64,000 bases of DNA from an uncultured Maribacter sp. (GTDB taxonomy: Bacteria > Bacteroidota > Bacteroidia > Flavobacteriales > Flavobacteriaceae). Location: positions 162,663 to 226,662 of the forward strand of contig NZ_CANMDU010000008.1 in assembly GCF_947496775.1 (NCBI RefSeq). The letters run 5' to 3'. Below, in pieces: positions 26,996-36,263 of this stretch. Position 1 is the first letter of the stretch, and each line of letters opens with the position of its first letter. The position numbers and the translations under genes were made by a program. The notes under the pieces were generated by a model. That model saw only the letters and a list, made by a program, of their open reading frames with translations. It was not told where the DNA came from and searched no databases.

Positions 26996-27799
26996 ATGAG
27001 TAAATTTAAACATTTAAGTAGTTTACAAAACCCTTTAGTAAAAAAAGTACTTTTACTACGAGACAAGGCTAGAGAAAGAAAAAAAACAGGCCTTTTTATT
27101 TTGGAAGGAAAAAGAGAAATTCAGCTCGCTATTAAGGGGAACTATAATATTAACACTCTCTTTTTTGAACCCAATTTACTTCCTGAAAACACTATTGAAA
27201 CTTCCTTCGGTTCTATTTCAAATTCTATTTCTGTCTCTAAAGAAGTATACCAAAAGCTCGCTTATAGAGGAACTACAGAAGGTGCTATTGCTATTGTTTC
27301 ATCTAAAAATACCTCATTAGAAAACTTTAGACTAAAAAATGCAACCCCTTTAATTTTAATCGCGGAAGCTCCAGAAAAACCTGGCAATATTGGTGCTTTA
27401 CTAAGAACAGCGGATGCTGCTAATTTAGATGGTGTAATTATTGCTAATCCGAAAAGTGATTTATACAACCCTAACATAATACGCTCTAGTGTGGGTTGCG
27501 TGTTTACTGTTCCTGTTGCCATGGCCAGTACAGAAGATATAATAAGCTATTTAAAAAATAACAACATAAATATCTATTGTGCCGCACTAACAGCTTCTAA
27601 AAATTACACTGCGATAGACTACAAACAAGCATCTGCCATTGTGGTTGGCACAGAAGCAACCGGACTTACAGACACCTGGCTACAAGCATCTAAAGACAAC
27701 ATAATTATACCTATGCAAGGAGAAATAGACTCCATGAACGTTTCCGTATCCGCTTCTATTATAATTTTTGAAGCCAAGAGACAACGTCAGTATGTATAA
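26996..27799 (+). CDS. TrmH/SpoU family RNA 2'-O-methyltransferase
   Basis: 267 residues. An N-terminal substrate-binding domain (1-95) opens with the SLQNPLVKKVLLLRDKARER pattern of rRNA Gm methyltransferases. The SPOUT trefoil-knot motifs follow: PEKPGNIGALLRTADA (motif 1 with Asn and Arg), VVGTEATGL (motif 2) and MNVSVSASI (motif 3). It is likely specific for 23S rRNA, but the exact nucleotide cannot be read from sequence. A promoter box abuts the start codon. The M48 protease gene follows after 30 bases. Confidence 0.92.
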   Translation: MSKFKHLSSLQNPLVKKVLLLRDKARERKKTGLFILEGKREIQLAIKGNYNINTLFFEPNLLPENTIETSFGSISNSISVSKEVYQKLAYRGTTEGAIAIVSSKNTSLENFRLKNATPLILIAEAPEKPGNIGALLRTADAANLDGVIIANPKSDLYNPNIIRSSVGCVFTVPVAMASTEDIISYLKNNNINIYCAALTASKNYTAIDYKQASAIVVGTEATGLTDTWLQASKDNIIIPMQGEIDSMNVSVSASIIIFEAKRQRQYV

Positions 27800-27829
27800 C
27801 AGAAAATATATCTTTAACTAAAACCATCT

Positions 27830-29062
27830 ATGGATAGTAACCACTTATTTTATATAATCATAAGCATATTAATAGTACAATACGTAATAGAGACTTTTTT
27901 AGATTATTTAAATGCTCAGCGATATCAAGATCCTATCCCACATGAACTAGAAGATGTTTTTAACGAAGAGGAATATCAAAAATCTCAAGAATACAAAAAG
28001 ACAAATTACCGTTTTGGACTAATTTCTTCCACTTTCTCCTTATTTTTAACCTTAAGCTTTTTAACCTTAGGAGGTTTTAATTACGTAGATCAATGGATAG
28101 CTATACTAACGGATAATTCTATTCTAAAAGCTTTACTATTTTTTGGAATAATTTTAATAGGGAGTGATATAATAACAACTCCTTTTTCTTATTACCAAAC
28201 CTTTGTTATTGAAGAAAAATTTGGCTTTAACAAATCTACTTTTAAACTTTTCCTTTTAGACAAAATAAAAGGATGGTGCATGATGGTAATACTAGGAGGA
28301 GGTCTACTTGCTCTAATTATCTGGTTCTTTCAATGGGCTGGGAGTAATTTTTGGATTTACGTATGGTCTATAATAGCGGTAGTAACCATTTTTATGAATC
28401 TTTTTTACAGTAAGTTAATCGTTCCATTATTTAATAAGCAAGAAGCCTTACAAGAAGGGGACTTAAAAAGTAAAATACAGGATTATGCAGAAACGGTTGG
28501 CTTTGCTTTAGACAATATTTATGTAATAGATGGCTCTAAAAGATCCACAAAGGCAAATGCCTATTTTTCTGGTTTTGCCAAAGAAAAAAGAGTAACTCTT
28601 TATGATACTTTAATTAAAGATTTAGAAGAAGAAGAGATTGTTGCGGTGCTGGCCCATGAAGTAGGGCACTATAAAAAGAAACATATTCTTTTTAACCTTT
28701 TTGCTTCTATACTATTAACAGGAGTAACTCTTTTTCTATTATCTCTATTTATAAATACCCCAGAGGTATCTTTAGCCATTGGTGTTTCTAAACCAAGTTT
28801 TCATGCAGCTTTAATTGGTTTTGGAATTTTGTATAGTCCTATTTCTGAAATTACGGCACTCATTATGAATTATTTATCTAGAAAATTTGAATACCAAGCT
28901 GATGATTATGCTAAAAGCACGTACAAAGCCAAACCTTTAATAACCGGACTCAAGAAACTTTCTAAAAATAGCTTAAGTAACCTTACCCCTCATCCTTCTT
29001 ATGTTTTTATGCATTATTCGCACCCGCCATTAATAAATCGTATTCACAATTTAAAGGTATAA
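27830..29062 (+). CDS. M48 family metallopeptidase, CAAX protease 1 (Ste24)-like
   Basis: 410 residues with about seven membrane segments. The zinc site is VAVLAHEVGHYKKKH (271-285; His276, Glu277, His280) and Glu354 in RKFEYQADDYA. The overall length, the DIITTPFSYYQTFVIEEKFG motif (113-132) and the PHPSYVFMHYSHPP C-terminus match Ste24-type integral membrane proteases. In bacteria these degrade or process membrane proteins during quality control. It is 45 bases upstream of the (p)ppGpp synthetase gene on the same strand. Confidence 0.93.
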   Translation: MDSNHLFYIIISILIVQYVIETFLDYLNAQRYQDPIPHELEDVFNEEEYQKSQEYKKTNYRFGLISSTFSLFLTLSFLTLGGFNYVDQWIAILTDNSILKALLFFGIILIGSDIITTPFSYYQTFVIEEKFGFNKSTFKLFLLDKIKGWCMMVILGGGLLALIIWFFQWAGSNFWIYVWSIIAVVTIFMNLFYSKLIVPLFNKQEALQEGDLKSKIQDYAETVGFALDNIYVIDGSKRSTKANAYFSGFAKEKRVTLYDTLIKDLEEEEIVAVLAHEVGHYKKKHILFNLFASILLTGVTLFLLSLFINTPEVSLAIGVSKPSFHAALIGFGILYSPISEITALIMNYLSRKFEYQADDYAKSTYKAKPLITGLKKLSKNSLSNLTPHPSYVFMHYSHPPLINRIHNLKV

Positions 29063-29106
29063 TTTTTGTTGTATACCAATAATGTTTGTGGTAAATTTAA
29101 TGAAGT

Positions 29107-31311
29107 ATGACAGAGGTTGAAATAGAAAAAGAAAATAAAGAAATTGCTAAGCAATATAAAGAGTTGCTTCGTATTAGCTATCAAACTTTATCGGATGATG
29201 ACAAAAAACTAATACGTTCTGCATTCGAAATTGCCGTAGATGCGCATAAAAATCAACGCAGAAAATCAGGCGAAGCCTATATTTTTCATCCCATAGCTGT
29301 TGCAAAAATAGTAGCTGCGGAGATTGGACTCGATGCCGTGTCTATAGCATCTGCATTATTGCATGATGTTGTAGAAGATACTGAATATACTCTAGATGAT
29401 ATAGATCGTATGTTTGGTGAAACCGTAGCCCGTATTGTCGATGGTCTTACCAAAATTGCACATTTAAAAAAAGATATGAATATCTCCCAACAGGCGGAGA
29501 ATTTCAGAAAAATGCTTTTAACTCTTAATGATGATGTAAGAGTTATTATTATTAAGATTGCGGACCGGTACCACAACATGCTTACGATGGACTCTATGCC
29601 GGAACATAAGCAAGTTAAAATAGCATCAGAAACCTTATATATTTACGCTCCACTAGCGCATAGAATTGGCCTGTACAATATTAAAACGGAACTAGAAGAT
29701 TTAAGTTTAAAGTATACCGAGCCAAATGTATACCAGGATATAAAAAGCGAAATAGAAGACTCCAAAGAAGATAACCAAGCATACATAGATGCCTTTTCTG
29801 GAGTAATAGATAACTCTTTAGAAAAAGAAGGGTTAAATTACACTATCAAAGGCCGCATGAAATCCATTTTTTCTATACGTAGAAAAATGAAAATGCAAAA
29901 TGTTTCTTTTGATGAAATCTATGACAAGTTTGCAATACGAATTATCTATAAATCGGACCGTGCCAATGAAAAATTCTTGGCATGGAAGATCTATTCTATA
30001 GTTACCGATCACTTTACCCCTAATCCTGTTCGTTTAAGAGATTGGATCTCTTCTCCAAAATCTACAGGATACGAAGCCTTGCACATTACTGTAATGGGAC
30101 CTAAAGGTCGTTGGGTAGAAGTTCAGATCAGAAGTGACCGCATGCATGAAATTGCAGAAAAAGGATATGCCGCTCATTTTAAATATAAACATGGAGCGCA
30201 AAAAGAACAAGGTATTGAAGTTTGGTTAAATCGACTGCAAGAAGCTTTAGAAAATGCTAATACTAATGCTGTAGATTTTGTTGAAGAGTTTAAACTTAAC
30301 CTATATTCTAAAGAAATATTTGTTTTTACCCCGCAAGGAGAACTAAAATCTTTACCAAAAGGAGCTACTCCTTTAGATTTTGCTTTTAATATTCATACCG
30401 AAATAGGCTTACGTACTCGTGGAACTAAAGTAAACGGCAAACTAGTTCCATTAAATACCACACTAAACAGTGGAGACCAAGTAGAAATAATTACTTCGGA
30501 ACAAGCTAAACCCAACCAAAATTGGTTAGACTATGCCACCACTGCTAGAGCCAGAGCAAAAATAAAATCTTCGTTAAGAGAAGAGAAAAAAGCAATGGCC
30601 TTAGAAGGTAAAGAGATTCTTAGACGTAAACTAAAATCTCAAAAAATTAATTTAAATGAAGATACCATTAACAAAATGGTAACCTTCTTTAAATTAAAAA
30701 CTAGTTTAGATTTATTTTATAGAATAGGAATTGGCGCAATTGACAATCAAATGGTCAAAGAGTTCGCTTCTTCCTATAACAATGCCTTTATTAGCTTCTT
30801 TAAAAATAAAATTAGAAGAAATACTGCTCCCGAAAATATTAACAAAGAAGAAATTACATCCAAATACGATGTTCTTGTTTTTGGCAAAGAAGAAGAAAAA
30901 CTAGATTATACTTTATCGCAATGTTGTAATCCAATTCCTGGAGACCCTGTATTTGGTTTTGTCAGTGTTTCCGAAGGTATTAAAGTGCACAAAAAGAATT
31001 GCCCTAATGCCATTTCTTTACAATCTCATTATGCTTACAGGATTATAACTGCCAAATGGGTAGATTCCTCTCAAGAAGAATTTAAATCAGAAATTACCCT
31101 TACAGGTATTGACAATCTTGGACTGGTAAGCCAGATTACAGAAATGATTTCTAAAAATATGCACGTAAATATTCGTAATCTAAGTTTTAGCACGGACGGG
31201 GGTACATTTAAAGGAAAAATTACTGTTGTTGTAAAAAACAATGCTATTCTTAAAAAATTAATAACGAATCTAAAACAAATCAACGGTATTGATAAAGTGA
31301 CAAGAGTATAG
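29107..31311 (+). CDS. Bifunctional (p)ppGpp synthetase/hydrolase (RelA/SpoT family)
   Basis: 734 residues with the long RSH layout. The HD hydrolase domain is intact (His61 in FHPIAV, His86-Asp87 in LLHDVVED). The synthetase region has FDEIYDKFAIRIIY and STGYEALHITVMGPKGRWVEVQIR. TGS (about 395-455), zinc-finger-like SQCCNPIPGDP and a C-terminal ACT domain (about 660-734) follow. It makes and degrades the stringent-response alarmone. Downstream on the same strand are a Fur-family gene and purA, whose product is a known target of (p)ppGpp inhibition in other bacteria. Confidence 0.95.
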   Translation: MTEVEIEKENKEIAKQYKELLRISYQTLSDDDKKLIRSAFEIAVDAHKNQRRKSGEAYIFHPIAVAKIVAAEIGLDAVSIASALLHDVVEDTEYTLDDIDRMFGETVARIVDGLTKIAHLKKDMNISQQAENFRKMLLTLNDDVRVIIIKIADRYHNMLTMDSMPEHKQVKIASETLYIYAPLAHRIGLYNIKTELEDLSLKYTEPNVYQDIKSEIEDSKEDNQAYIDAFSGVIDNSLEKEGLNYTIKGRMKSIFSIRRKMKMQNVSFDEIYDKFAIRIIYKSDRANEKFLAWKIYSIVTDHFTPNPVRLRDWISSPKSTGYEALHITVMGPKGRWVEVQIRSDRMHEIAEKGYAAHFKYKHGAQKEQGIEVWLNRLQEALENANTNAVDFVEEFKLNLYSKEIFVFTPQGELKSLPKGATPLDFAFNIHTEIGLRTRGTKVNGKLVPLNTTLNSGDQVEIITSEQAKPNQNWLDYATTARARAKIKSSLREEKKAMALEGKEILRRKLKSQKINLNEDTINKMVTFFKLKTSLDLFYRIGIGAIDNQMVKEFASSYNNAFISFFKNKIRRNTAPENINKEEITSKYDVLVFGKEEEKLDYTLSQCCNPIPGDPVFGFVSVSEGIKVHKKNCPNAISLQSHYAYRIITAKWVDSSQEEFKSEITLTGIDNLGLVSQITEMISKNMHVNIRNLSFSTDGGTFKGKITVVVKNNAILKKLITNLKQINGIDKVTRV

Positions 31312-31314
31312 AAA

Positions 31315-31341
31315 TTGTATCAAAATTTAACTGTACATTTG
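31315..31341 (+). promoter_or_regulatory. Promoter of the fur-like/purA pair
   Basis: TTG (31315-31317), 16-base spacer, TACATTTG (31334-31341), an exact -7 box. It begins four bases after the stop of the (p)ppGpp gene and leaves a leader of roughly 15-20 bases before the ATG at 31364. Confidence 0.65.
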
Positions 31342-31363
31342 CACATTAATGCTGTAACAAATT

Positions 31364-31819
31364 ATGGCTCAGAACAAGAACCAAGACATTGTAAAAAACG
31401 TTTTTACCGCCTTCCTAGAGGAAAACGGCCACCGAAAGACACCGGAACGTTACGCAATACTCCAAGAAATTTACGATAGTGAAGAACATTTTGATATAGA
31501 ATCACTCTATATTAACATGAAAAATAAGAACTACCGAGTTAGTAGGGCTACCCTTTACAATACTATTGAATTACTATTAGATTGTAAATTGGTTAGGAAA
31601 CATCAATTTGGCAAAAACCAGGCGCAATACGAGAAATCTTATTTCGACCGTCAACACGACCACGTTATTTTAACCGATACCGGAGACGTAATGGAATTTT
31701 GCGACCCTAGAATTCAATCTATAAAAAAAACTATCGAGGAAGTTTTTGATATTACAATCAATAACCACTCATTATACTTTTACGGCACAAAAAACAAAAA
31801 AAATAACGCAAACAACTAA
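31364..31819 (+). CDS. Fur family transcriptional regulator lacking the CxxC motif
   Basis: 151 residues. The winged helix-turn-helix spans about 24-80 ([31 protein letters not shown]). The hinge carries HDH (98-100), the family's metal-binding HxH, but the CxxCG that normally follows is VILTDTGDV (101-109), with Leu103 and Thr106 where the cysteines should be. The C-terminal zinc-cysteine pair is also absent. It may therefore sense something other than Fe or Zn, or bind metal through fewer ligands. It shares a promoter with purA, 12 bases downstream. Confidence 0.9.
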   Translation: MAQNKNQDIVKNVFTAFLEENGHRKTPERYAILQEIYDSEEHFDIESLYINMKNKNYRVSRATLYNTIELLLDCKLVRKHQFGKNQAQYEKSYFDRQHDHVILTDTGDVMEFCDPRIQSIKKTIEEVFDITINNHSLYFYGTKNKKNNANN

Positions 31820-31831
31820 CCAATTAATTAA

Positions 31832-33103
31832 ATGGCAGTAGATTTATTGTTAGGACTACAGTGGGGAGACGAAGGAAAAGGAAAAATCGTTGATGTACTA
31901 ACCAAAGATTATGATATAATCGCAAGATTTCAAGGAGGACCTAACGCGGGTCACACATTAGAATTTGATGGAATTAAACATGTTTTACATACCATTCCAT
32001 CTGGAATATTTCATAAAACAGCAATGAATGTTGTTGGTAACGGCGTTGTAATAGATCCTGTTATTTTTCAAAAAGAGCTAGATGCTTTAGGTAAATTTGA
32101 TATTGATTTTATTTCTAAACTTCTAATCTCGAGAAAAGCACATTTAATTTTACCGACTCATAGATTATTAGATGCCGCTTCTGAAGCTGCAAAAGGTAAG
32201 GCAAAAATTGGCTCTACTTTAAAAGGAATTGGCCCAACTTACATGGATAAAACCGGTAGAAATGGCATGCGTATCGGAGATTTAGAATTGACTGACTGGA
32301 AAGAAAAATACCGTTCTTTAGCTAACAAACACGAAGCTATGATTGGTTTTTATGATGTAGATATTCAGTATGATTTACCGGAATTAGAAACTGCCTTTTT
32401 TAAAGCTGTTGAAGAATTAAAGAAACTTACTTTCATTGATAGCGAAGAATATCTTTACAGAGCACAAAAAGAAGGAAAGAAAATTTTAGCAGAAGGAGCG
32501 CAAGGTTCTTTATTAGATATTGATTTTGGAACCTATCCTTTTGTTACATCCTCTAATACTACTGCAGCTGGAGCTTGTACTGGATTAGGTGTAGCACCGA
32601 ACCAAATCGGTGGTGTATTTGGGATATTTAAAGCCTATACTACCCGTGTTGGTAGTGGCCCCTTCCCTACCGAATTATTTGATACTGACGGAGAAACAAT
32701 GGGAAGAGTTGGTAACGAATTTGGAGCAACAACAGGAAGACCCAGACGTTGTGGCTGGTTAGATTTAGTCGCTTTAAAATACGCTGTACAAGTAAATGGT
32801 GTTACAGAACTTATGATGATGAAAGGAGACGTTCTTAGTGGCTTTCCTAAACTAAAGGTATGTACTGCATACAATTACAAAGGAGAAGAAATTACACACT
32901 TGCCTTTTAATATCGAGGCAGAGAATGTTACACCTATATATACTGAAATGGATGGATGGTCACAAGATCTAACCACAATGAGAAGCCCAGAAGAATTTCC
33001 TAAGGCTCTTAATGACTATATAGCTTTTTTAGAAAAAGAATTAGAGATTCCTATTAAAATTGTTTCCGTTGGCCCCGACCGAACGCAAACAATATTAAGA
33101 TAA
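31832..33103 (+). CDS. purA: Adenylosuccinate synthase
   Basis: 423 residues. GTP-binding and IMP-binding motifs are clear: LGLQWGDEGKGKIVD near the start, GGPNAGHT near 42, IGSTLKGIGPTYMDKTGRNG near 125-145, and TTGRPRRCGWLD near 300. It joins IMP and aspartate at the expense of GTP in the first step from IMP to AMP. It is co-transcribed with the Fur-like regulator and lies downstream of the (p)ppGpp gene. A UUCG-capped terminator closes the unit. Confidence 0.98.
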   Translation: MAVDLLLGLQWGDEGKGKIVDVLTKDYDIIARFQGGPNAGHTLEFDGIKHVLHTIPSGIFHKTAMNVVGNGVVIDPVIFQKELDALGKFDIDFISKLLISRKAHLILPTHRLLDAASEAAKGKAKIGSTLKGIGPTYMDKTGRNGMRIGDLELTDWKEKYRSLANKHEAMIGFYDVDIQYDLPELETAFFKAVEELKKLTFIDSEEYLYRAQKEGKKILAEGAQGSLLDIDFGTYPFVTSSNTTAAGACTGLGVAPNQIGGVFGIFKAYTTRVGSGPFPTELFDTDGETMGRVGNEFGATTGRPRRCGWLDLVALKYAVQVNGVTELMMMKGDVLSGFPKLKVCTAYNYKGEEITHLPFNIEAENVTPIYTEMDGWSQDLTTMRSPEEFPKALNDYIAFLEKELEIPIKIVSVGPDRTQTILR

Positions 33104-33110
33104 TACAAGG

Positions 33111-33140
33111 GAGCCACTTTCGAGTGGCTCTTTTTATTTT
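33111..33140 (+). terminator. purA rho-independent terminator with TTCG tetraloop
   Basis: Stem GAGCCACT/AGTGGCTC, loop TTCG, then TTTTTATTTT. The very stable UUCG cap and T-run make this a textbook terminator. Confidence 0.93.
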
Positions 33141-33191
33141 GTATTGGTATTAAATCTATCATAAAGGTGTTAAACCTCGTTTAAAAAATCC

Positions 33192-33199
33192 TATTTTTG
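33192..33199 (+). promoter_or_regulatory. -7 promoter box of the OstA-like gene
   Basis: TATTTTTG matches the consensus exactly and lies 17 bases before the TTG start at 33217. No good TTG box is seen at the expected distance. Confidence 0.45.
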
Positions 33200-33216
33200 A
33201 ATAAAATTTTTTAGGA

Positions 33217-34914
33217 TTGCAAAAGCTACCATACATTTTACTTTTTATTCTTAGCTCCTCTTTTATATGGGCGCAAGACGAACTCAAAGAAGCCAGCAAA
33301 CAAATTAATATAGTTTACGGCGCTAATTTCACTAAAAACGAAGTTAAATATCCTGGAGCTTCTATATTTAGCAAAGACGAAAAGCAAGTACAATTTGAAC
33401 ACCAAGGAGCCGACCTATGGTGCGATATTGCTATTTTCTATCAACATGAAAATAAGCTCAAAGCCATAGGAAACATTCGTCTACAACAAGGCGATTCTGT
33501 AAAAATGACAAGTGGTAAAATAGAGTATGATGGAAATTTAAAACTTGCAAAAGCCTACGAAAATGTACTTCTAGAAAATACAGACATGACTCTAAGAACG
33601 GACACTCTTCGTTTAGATAGAGAAAAACAAGAAGCTTATTATCAAGATTTTGGTACCGTAATAGATTCTGCCAATACACTTACAAGCGAAATTGGAAAGT
33701 ATTTTATGGAAGCCAAAAAATACCAATTTTTAGATAGTGTACATGTTCAAAACCCTCAATATACATTAGATTCGGAACAATTAGATTACTACACCACTTC
33801 TAAAAATGCGTATATGTATGGCCCCTCCACTATTATTGGAGAATCGTATAAAATATATTGCGAACGTGGATTTTACGACACTAAAATAGAAACGGGATAC
33901 GGTATTAAAAATACCAGAATAGATTATAATGACAGAATTATTCAAGGAGATAGCGTTTATTTTAACAAAGCCTTAGAGTTCGCTTCGGCTACCAACAACA
34001 TAGTAGTCACGGATACTATTAATCACGGACTAATTAGAGCACATTATGCGGAAGTTTATAAGGCAAAAGATTCTCTATTTGCAACAAAAAGAGCAGTTTC
34101 CATCAGCGTTATGGAAAAAGACTCTTTATACATGCATGGAGACACTCTTATGATTACCGGCAAACCAGAAGAGCGTATTTTAAGAGCGTTTAGAAATGCT
34201 AAATTTTATAAAAAAGACCTTAGCGGAAAATGTGATTCTATTCATTCTGAGCAAAAAACCGGTATAACTCAACTTGTACGAAATCCTATTCTTTGGAACG
34301 GAGAAAACCAAATGACCGGAGATAGTATTCATTTAATTTCTAATCTTAAAACCGAAAAGTTAGACTCTCTAAAAGTACTTAATAATGCTTTTATTATCTC
34401 TCAAGACACTATAGGAAAAACAGGATTTAATCAAGCAAAAGGAAAAGACTTGTTTGGTAAATTTGAAGAAAATGAGCTAAAAATAATTGATCTTATAAAA
34501 AACACAGAAGTCATTTATTACATGTATAATGATGATGATGAGTTCATCGGTATTAATAAAACTATTTGCAGTGCTATTAGAATTACCATGGCCAATAATG
34601 ATGTAGAGGATTTAACATTTACAACAAACCCTGATGGCACTATTTTCCCAGATGCCGAACTTCCAGAAAATAGCCGAATTCTAAAAGGTTTCATTTGGAG
34701 AGGTGACGAACGAATTTTAACCAAAGAGGACATTTTTGATGAAGATGATAACAATTTAGAGTTAGCTATTATTCGTGGTATAGATAACCCAATAGATATT
34801 GATGCTGAAGAAGAGGAACGAAGAAAAAACGAAGGTGATCCCGTAAATAAAATACCTCCTTCTAACAACAAAGCAACAAAACCAAAGAAACAATCAAAAG
34901 CTAAAAATGAATAA
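33217..34914 (+). CDS. OstA/LptA-like periplasmic protein
   Basis: 565 residues from a TTG start that opens a signal peptide (LPYILLFILSSSFIWAQ). Residues about 30-450 consist of repeated beta strands of the OstA/LptA jelly-roll type with characteristic phrases (KMTSGKIEYDGNLKLAKAYENV, GDSVYFNKALEFA, MTGDSIHLIS, shown here only as markers). The C-terminal 60 residues are acidic then basic (EEEERRKNEG ... KPKKQSKAKNE). OstA domains carry lipopolysaccharide across the periplasm, so an envelope-lipid role is likely. It is followed after 70 bases by a class III aminotransferase. Confidence 0.85.
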   Translation: MQKLPYILLFILSSSFIWAQDELKEASKQINIVYGANFTKNEVKYPGASIFSKDEKQVQFEHQGADLWCDIAIFYQHENKLKAIGNIRLQQGDSVKMTSGKIEYDGNLKLAKAYENVLLENTDMTLRTDTLRLDREKQEAYYQDFGTVIDSANTLTSEIGKYFMEAKKYQFLDSVHVQNPQYTLDSEQLDYYTTSKNAYMYGPSTIIGESYKIYCERGFYDTKIETGYGIKNTRIDYNDRIIQGDSVYFNKALEFASATNNIVVTDTINHGLIRAHYAEVYKAKDSLFATKRAVSISVMEKDSLYMHGDTLMITGKPEERILRAFRNAKFYKKDLSGKCDSIHSEQKTGITQLVRNPILWNGENQMTGDSIHLISNLKTEKLDSLKVLNNAFIISQDTIGKTGFNQAKGKDLFGKFEENELKIIDLIKNTEVIYYMYNDDDEFIGINKTICSAIRITMANNDVEDLTFTTNPDGTIFPDAELPENSRILKGFIWRGDERILTKEDIFDEDDNNLELAIIRGIDNPIDIDAEEEERRKNEGDPVNKIPPSNNKATKPKKQSKAKNE

Positions 34915-34984
34915 TAGTTTCTTAGTCTTTACACTTATCTCTTTTGAACGTTAAGTAACAACAGACAACTATAAAGGCATTACT

Positions 34985-36166
34985 ATGAAAGATGATTTTG
35001 TAAAATTCCAAGCACAAACGTCTCCTTACCCTTTAGCCCTGCAAGTTTCCCATGCAAAAGGCAGCTATATTTATGATACGGAAGAAAATGCTCATTTAGA
35101 TTTTGTCGCTGGGATTTCTGCTTGCACTTTAGGGCACTGCCATCCTAATGTAGTCGGTGCAATACAAAAACAAGCAGACTCCTATATGCATGTAATGGTT
35201 TATGGCGAGTACATACAAGATGTTGCCGTAAAATATACTAAAGCACTAGCGTCTATATTACCACAACCACTAGAATCTACGTACCTTGTTAATTCTGGCA
35301 CGGAAGCAGTAGAAGGAGCGCTAAAATTAGCCCGTAAATACACCGGACGTTCTGAAATTATTGCTGCAAAAAAAGCGTACCACGGCAATACAATGGGTAG
35401 TTTAAGTCTTATGGGGTTCGAAGAACGTAAAGCTCCGTTTCGACCGCTTATACCAGATATAAATTTCATAACTTTTAATAGCATTCCGGATATAGCAAAA
35501 ATAACAACTAAAACCGCGGCTGTAATTCTAGAGACTATTCAAGGAGGTGCTGGCTTTATACTTCCGCAGAAAGGGTATCTAAAAAAGGTAAAAGAAAAAT
35601 GCCATGAGGTAGGAGCTTTATTAATTTTAGATGAAGTGCAACCGGGATTTGGACGAACAGGAAAATGGTTTGCATTTGAACATTATAACTGTATTCCAGA
35701 TATTCTAGTTATTGGCAAAGGCATGGCGTCTGGAATGCCTGTAGGTGCCTTTACATCTTCTACTAGTATAATGAATTCCTTAAAAAGCAACCCAAAGTTA
35801 GGCCATATAACCACTTTCGGAGGAAACCCTGTTATTGCCGCCGCTAGTTTAGCAACATTAAATACCATAAAAAAAGAGAACTTAATCCCTACATCTCTTC
35901 AAAAAGAGACTCTTTTTAGAAAATTACTAAAACATCCTCTAATCAAAGAAGTTCGTGGAAAAGGGCTAATGCTTGCTATAATAGTAGAAAATGACACTAT
36001 TGCAAATCACATAATTCTAAAAGCAGCAGAGGAAAACCTAATTCTATTCTGGTTATTATTTGAACCAAAAGCTGTTAGAATTTCCCCCCCACTTACTATT
36101 TCAAACGAAGAAATTAAACTAGGATGTACTATTATTCTTTCAATTTTAGACAGTTACTTACAATAA
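34985..36166 (+). CDS. Class III PLP-dependent aminotransferase
   Basis: 393 residues of the acetylornithine/4-aminobutyrate aminotransferase group. The N-terminal VAGISACTLGHCHPNVV, NSGTEAVEGALKLAR near 100, ILDEVQPGFGRTGKWFA near 215 and the PLP-binding Lys245 in IGKGMASG are visible. The donor and acceptor cannot be decided: arginine-pathway enzymes normally lie with arg genes, whereas here the neighbours are an OstA-like gene and a TPR gene. A second class III enzyme (rocD) is at 54448-55692, so the two have different roles. Confidence 0.93.
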   Translation: MKDDFVKFQAQTSPYPLALQVSHAKGSYIYDTEENAHLDFVAGISACTLGHCHPNVVGAIQKQADSYMHVMVYGEYIQDVAVKYTKALASILPQPLESTYLVNSGTEAVEGALKLARKYTGRSEIIAAKKAYHGNTMGSLSLMGFEERKAPFRPLIPDINFITFNSIPDIAKITTKTAAVILETIQGGAGFILPQKGYLKKVKEKCHEVGALLILDEVQPGFGRTGKWFAFEHYNCIPDILVIGKGMASGMPVGAFTSSTSIMNSLKSNPKLGHITTFGGNPVIAAASLATLNTIKKENLIPTSLQKETLFRKLLKHPLIKEVRGKGLMLAIIVENDTIANHIILKAAEENLILFWLLFEPKAVRISPPLTISNEEIKLGCTIILSILDSYLQ

Positions 36167-36186
36167 TTTGTTAACTAATTTGTTAA
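36165..36186. repeat. Direct repeat downstream of the aminotransferase gene
   Basis: AATTTGTTAA occurs at 36165-36174 and again at 36177-36186, a 12-base period overlapping the stop codon. It could be a short operator pair upstream of the TPR gene or a chance product of AT-rich DNA. Confidence 0.3.
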
Positions 36187-36263
36187 TAATATAGCTCCAA
36201 TAGACAAGGTATAGTTCAGCCAATAGTTTAATTTTAATCTTATAGACTACATAAAACGTTCCT

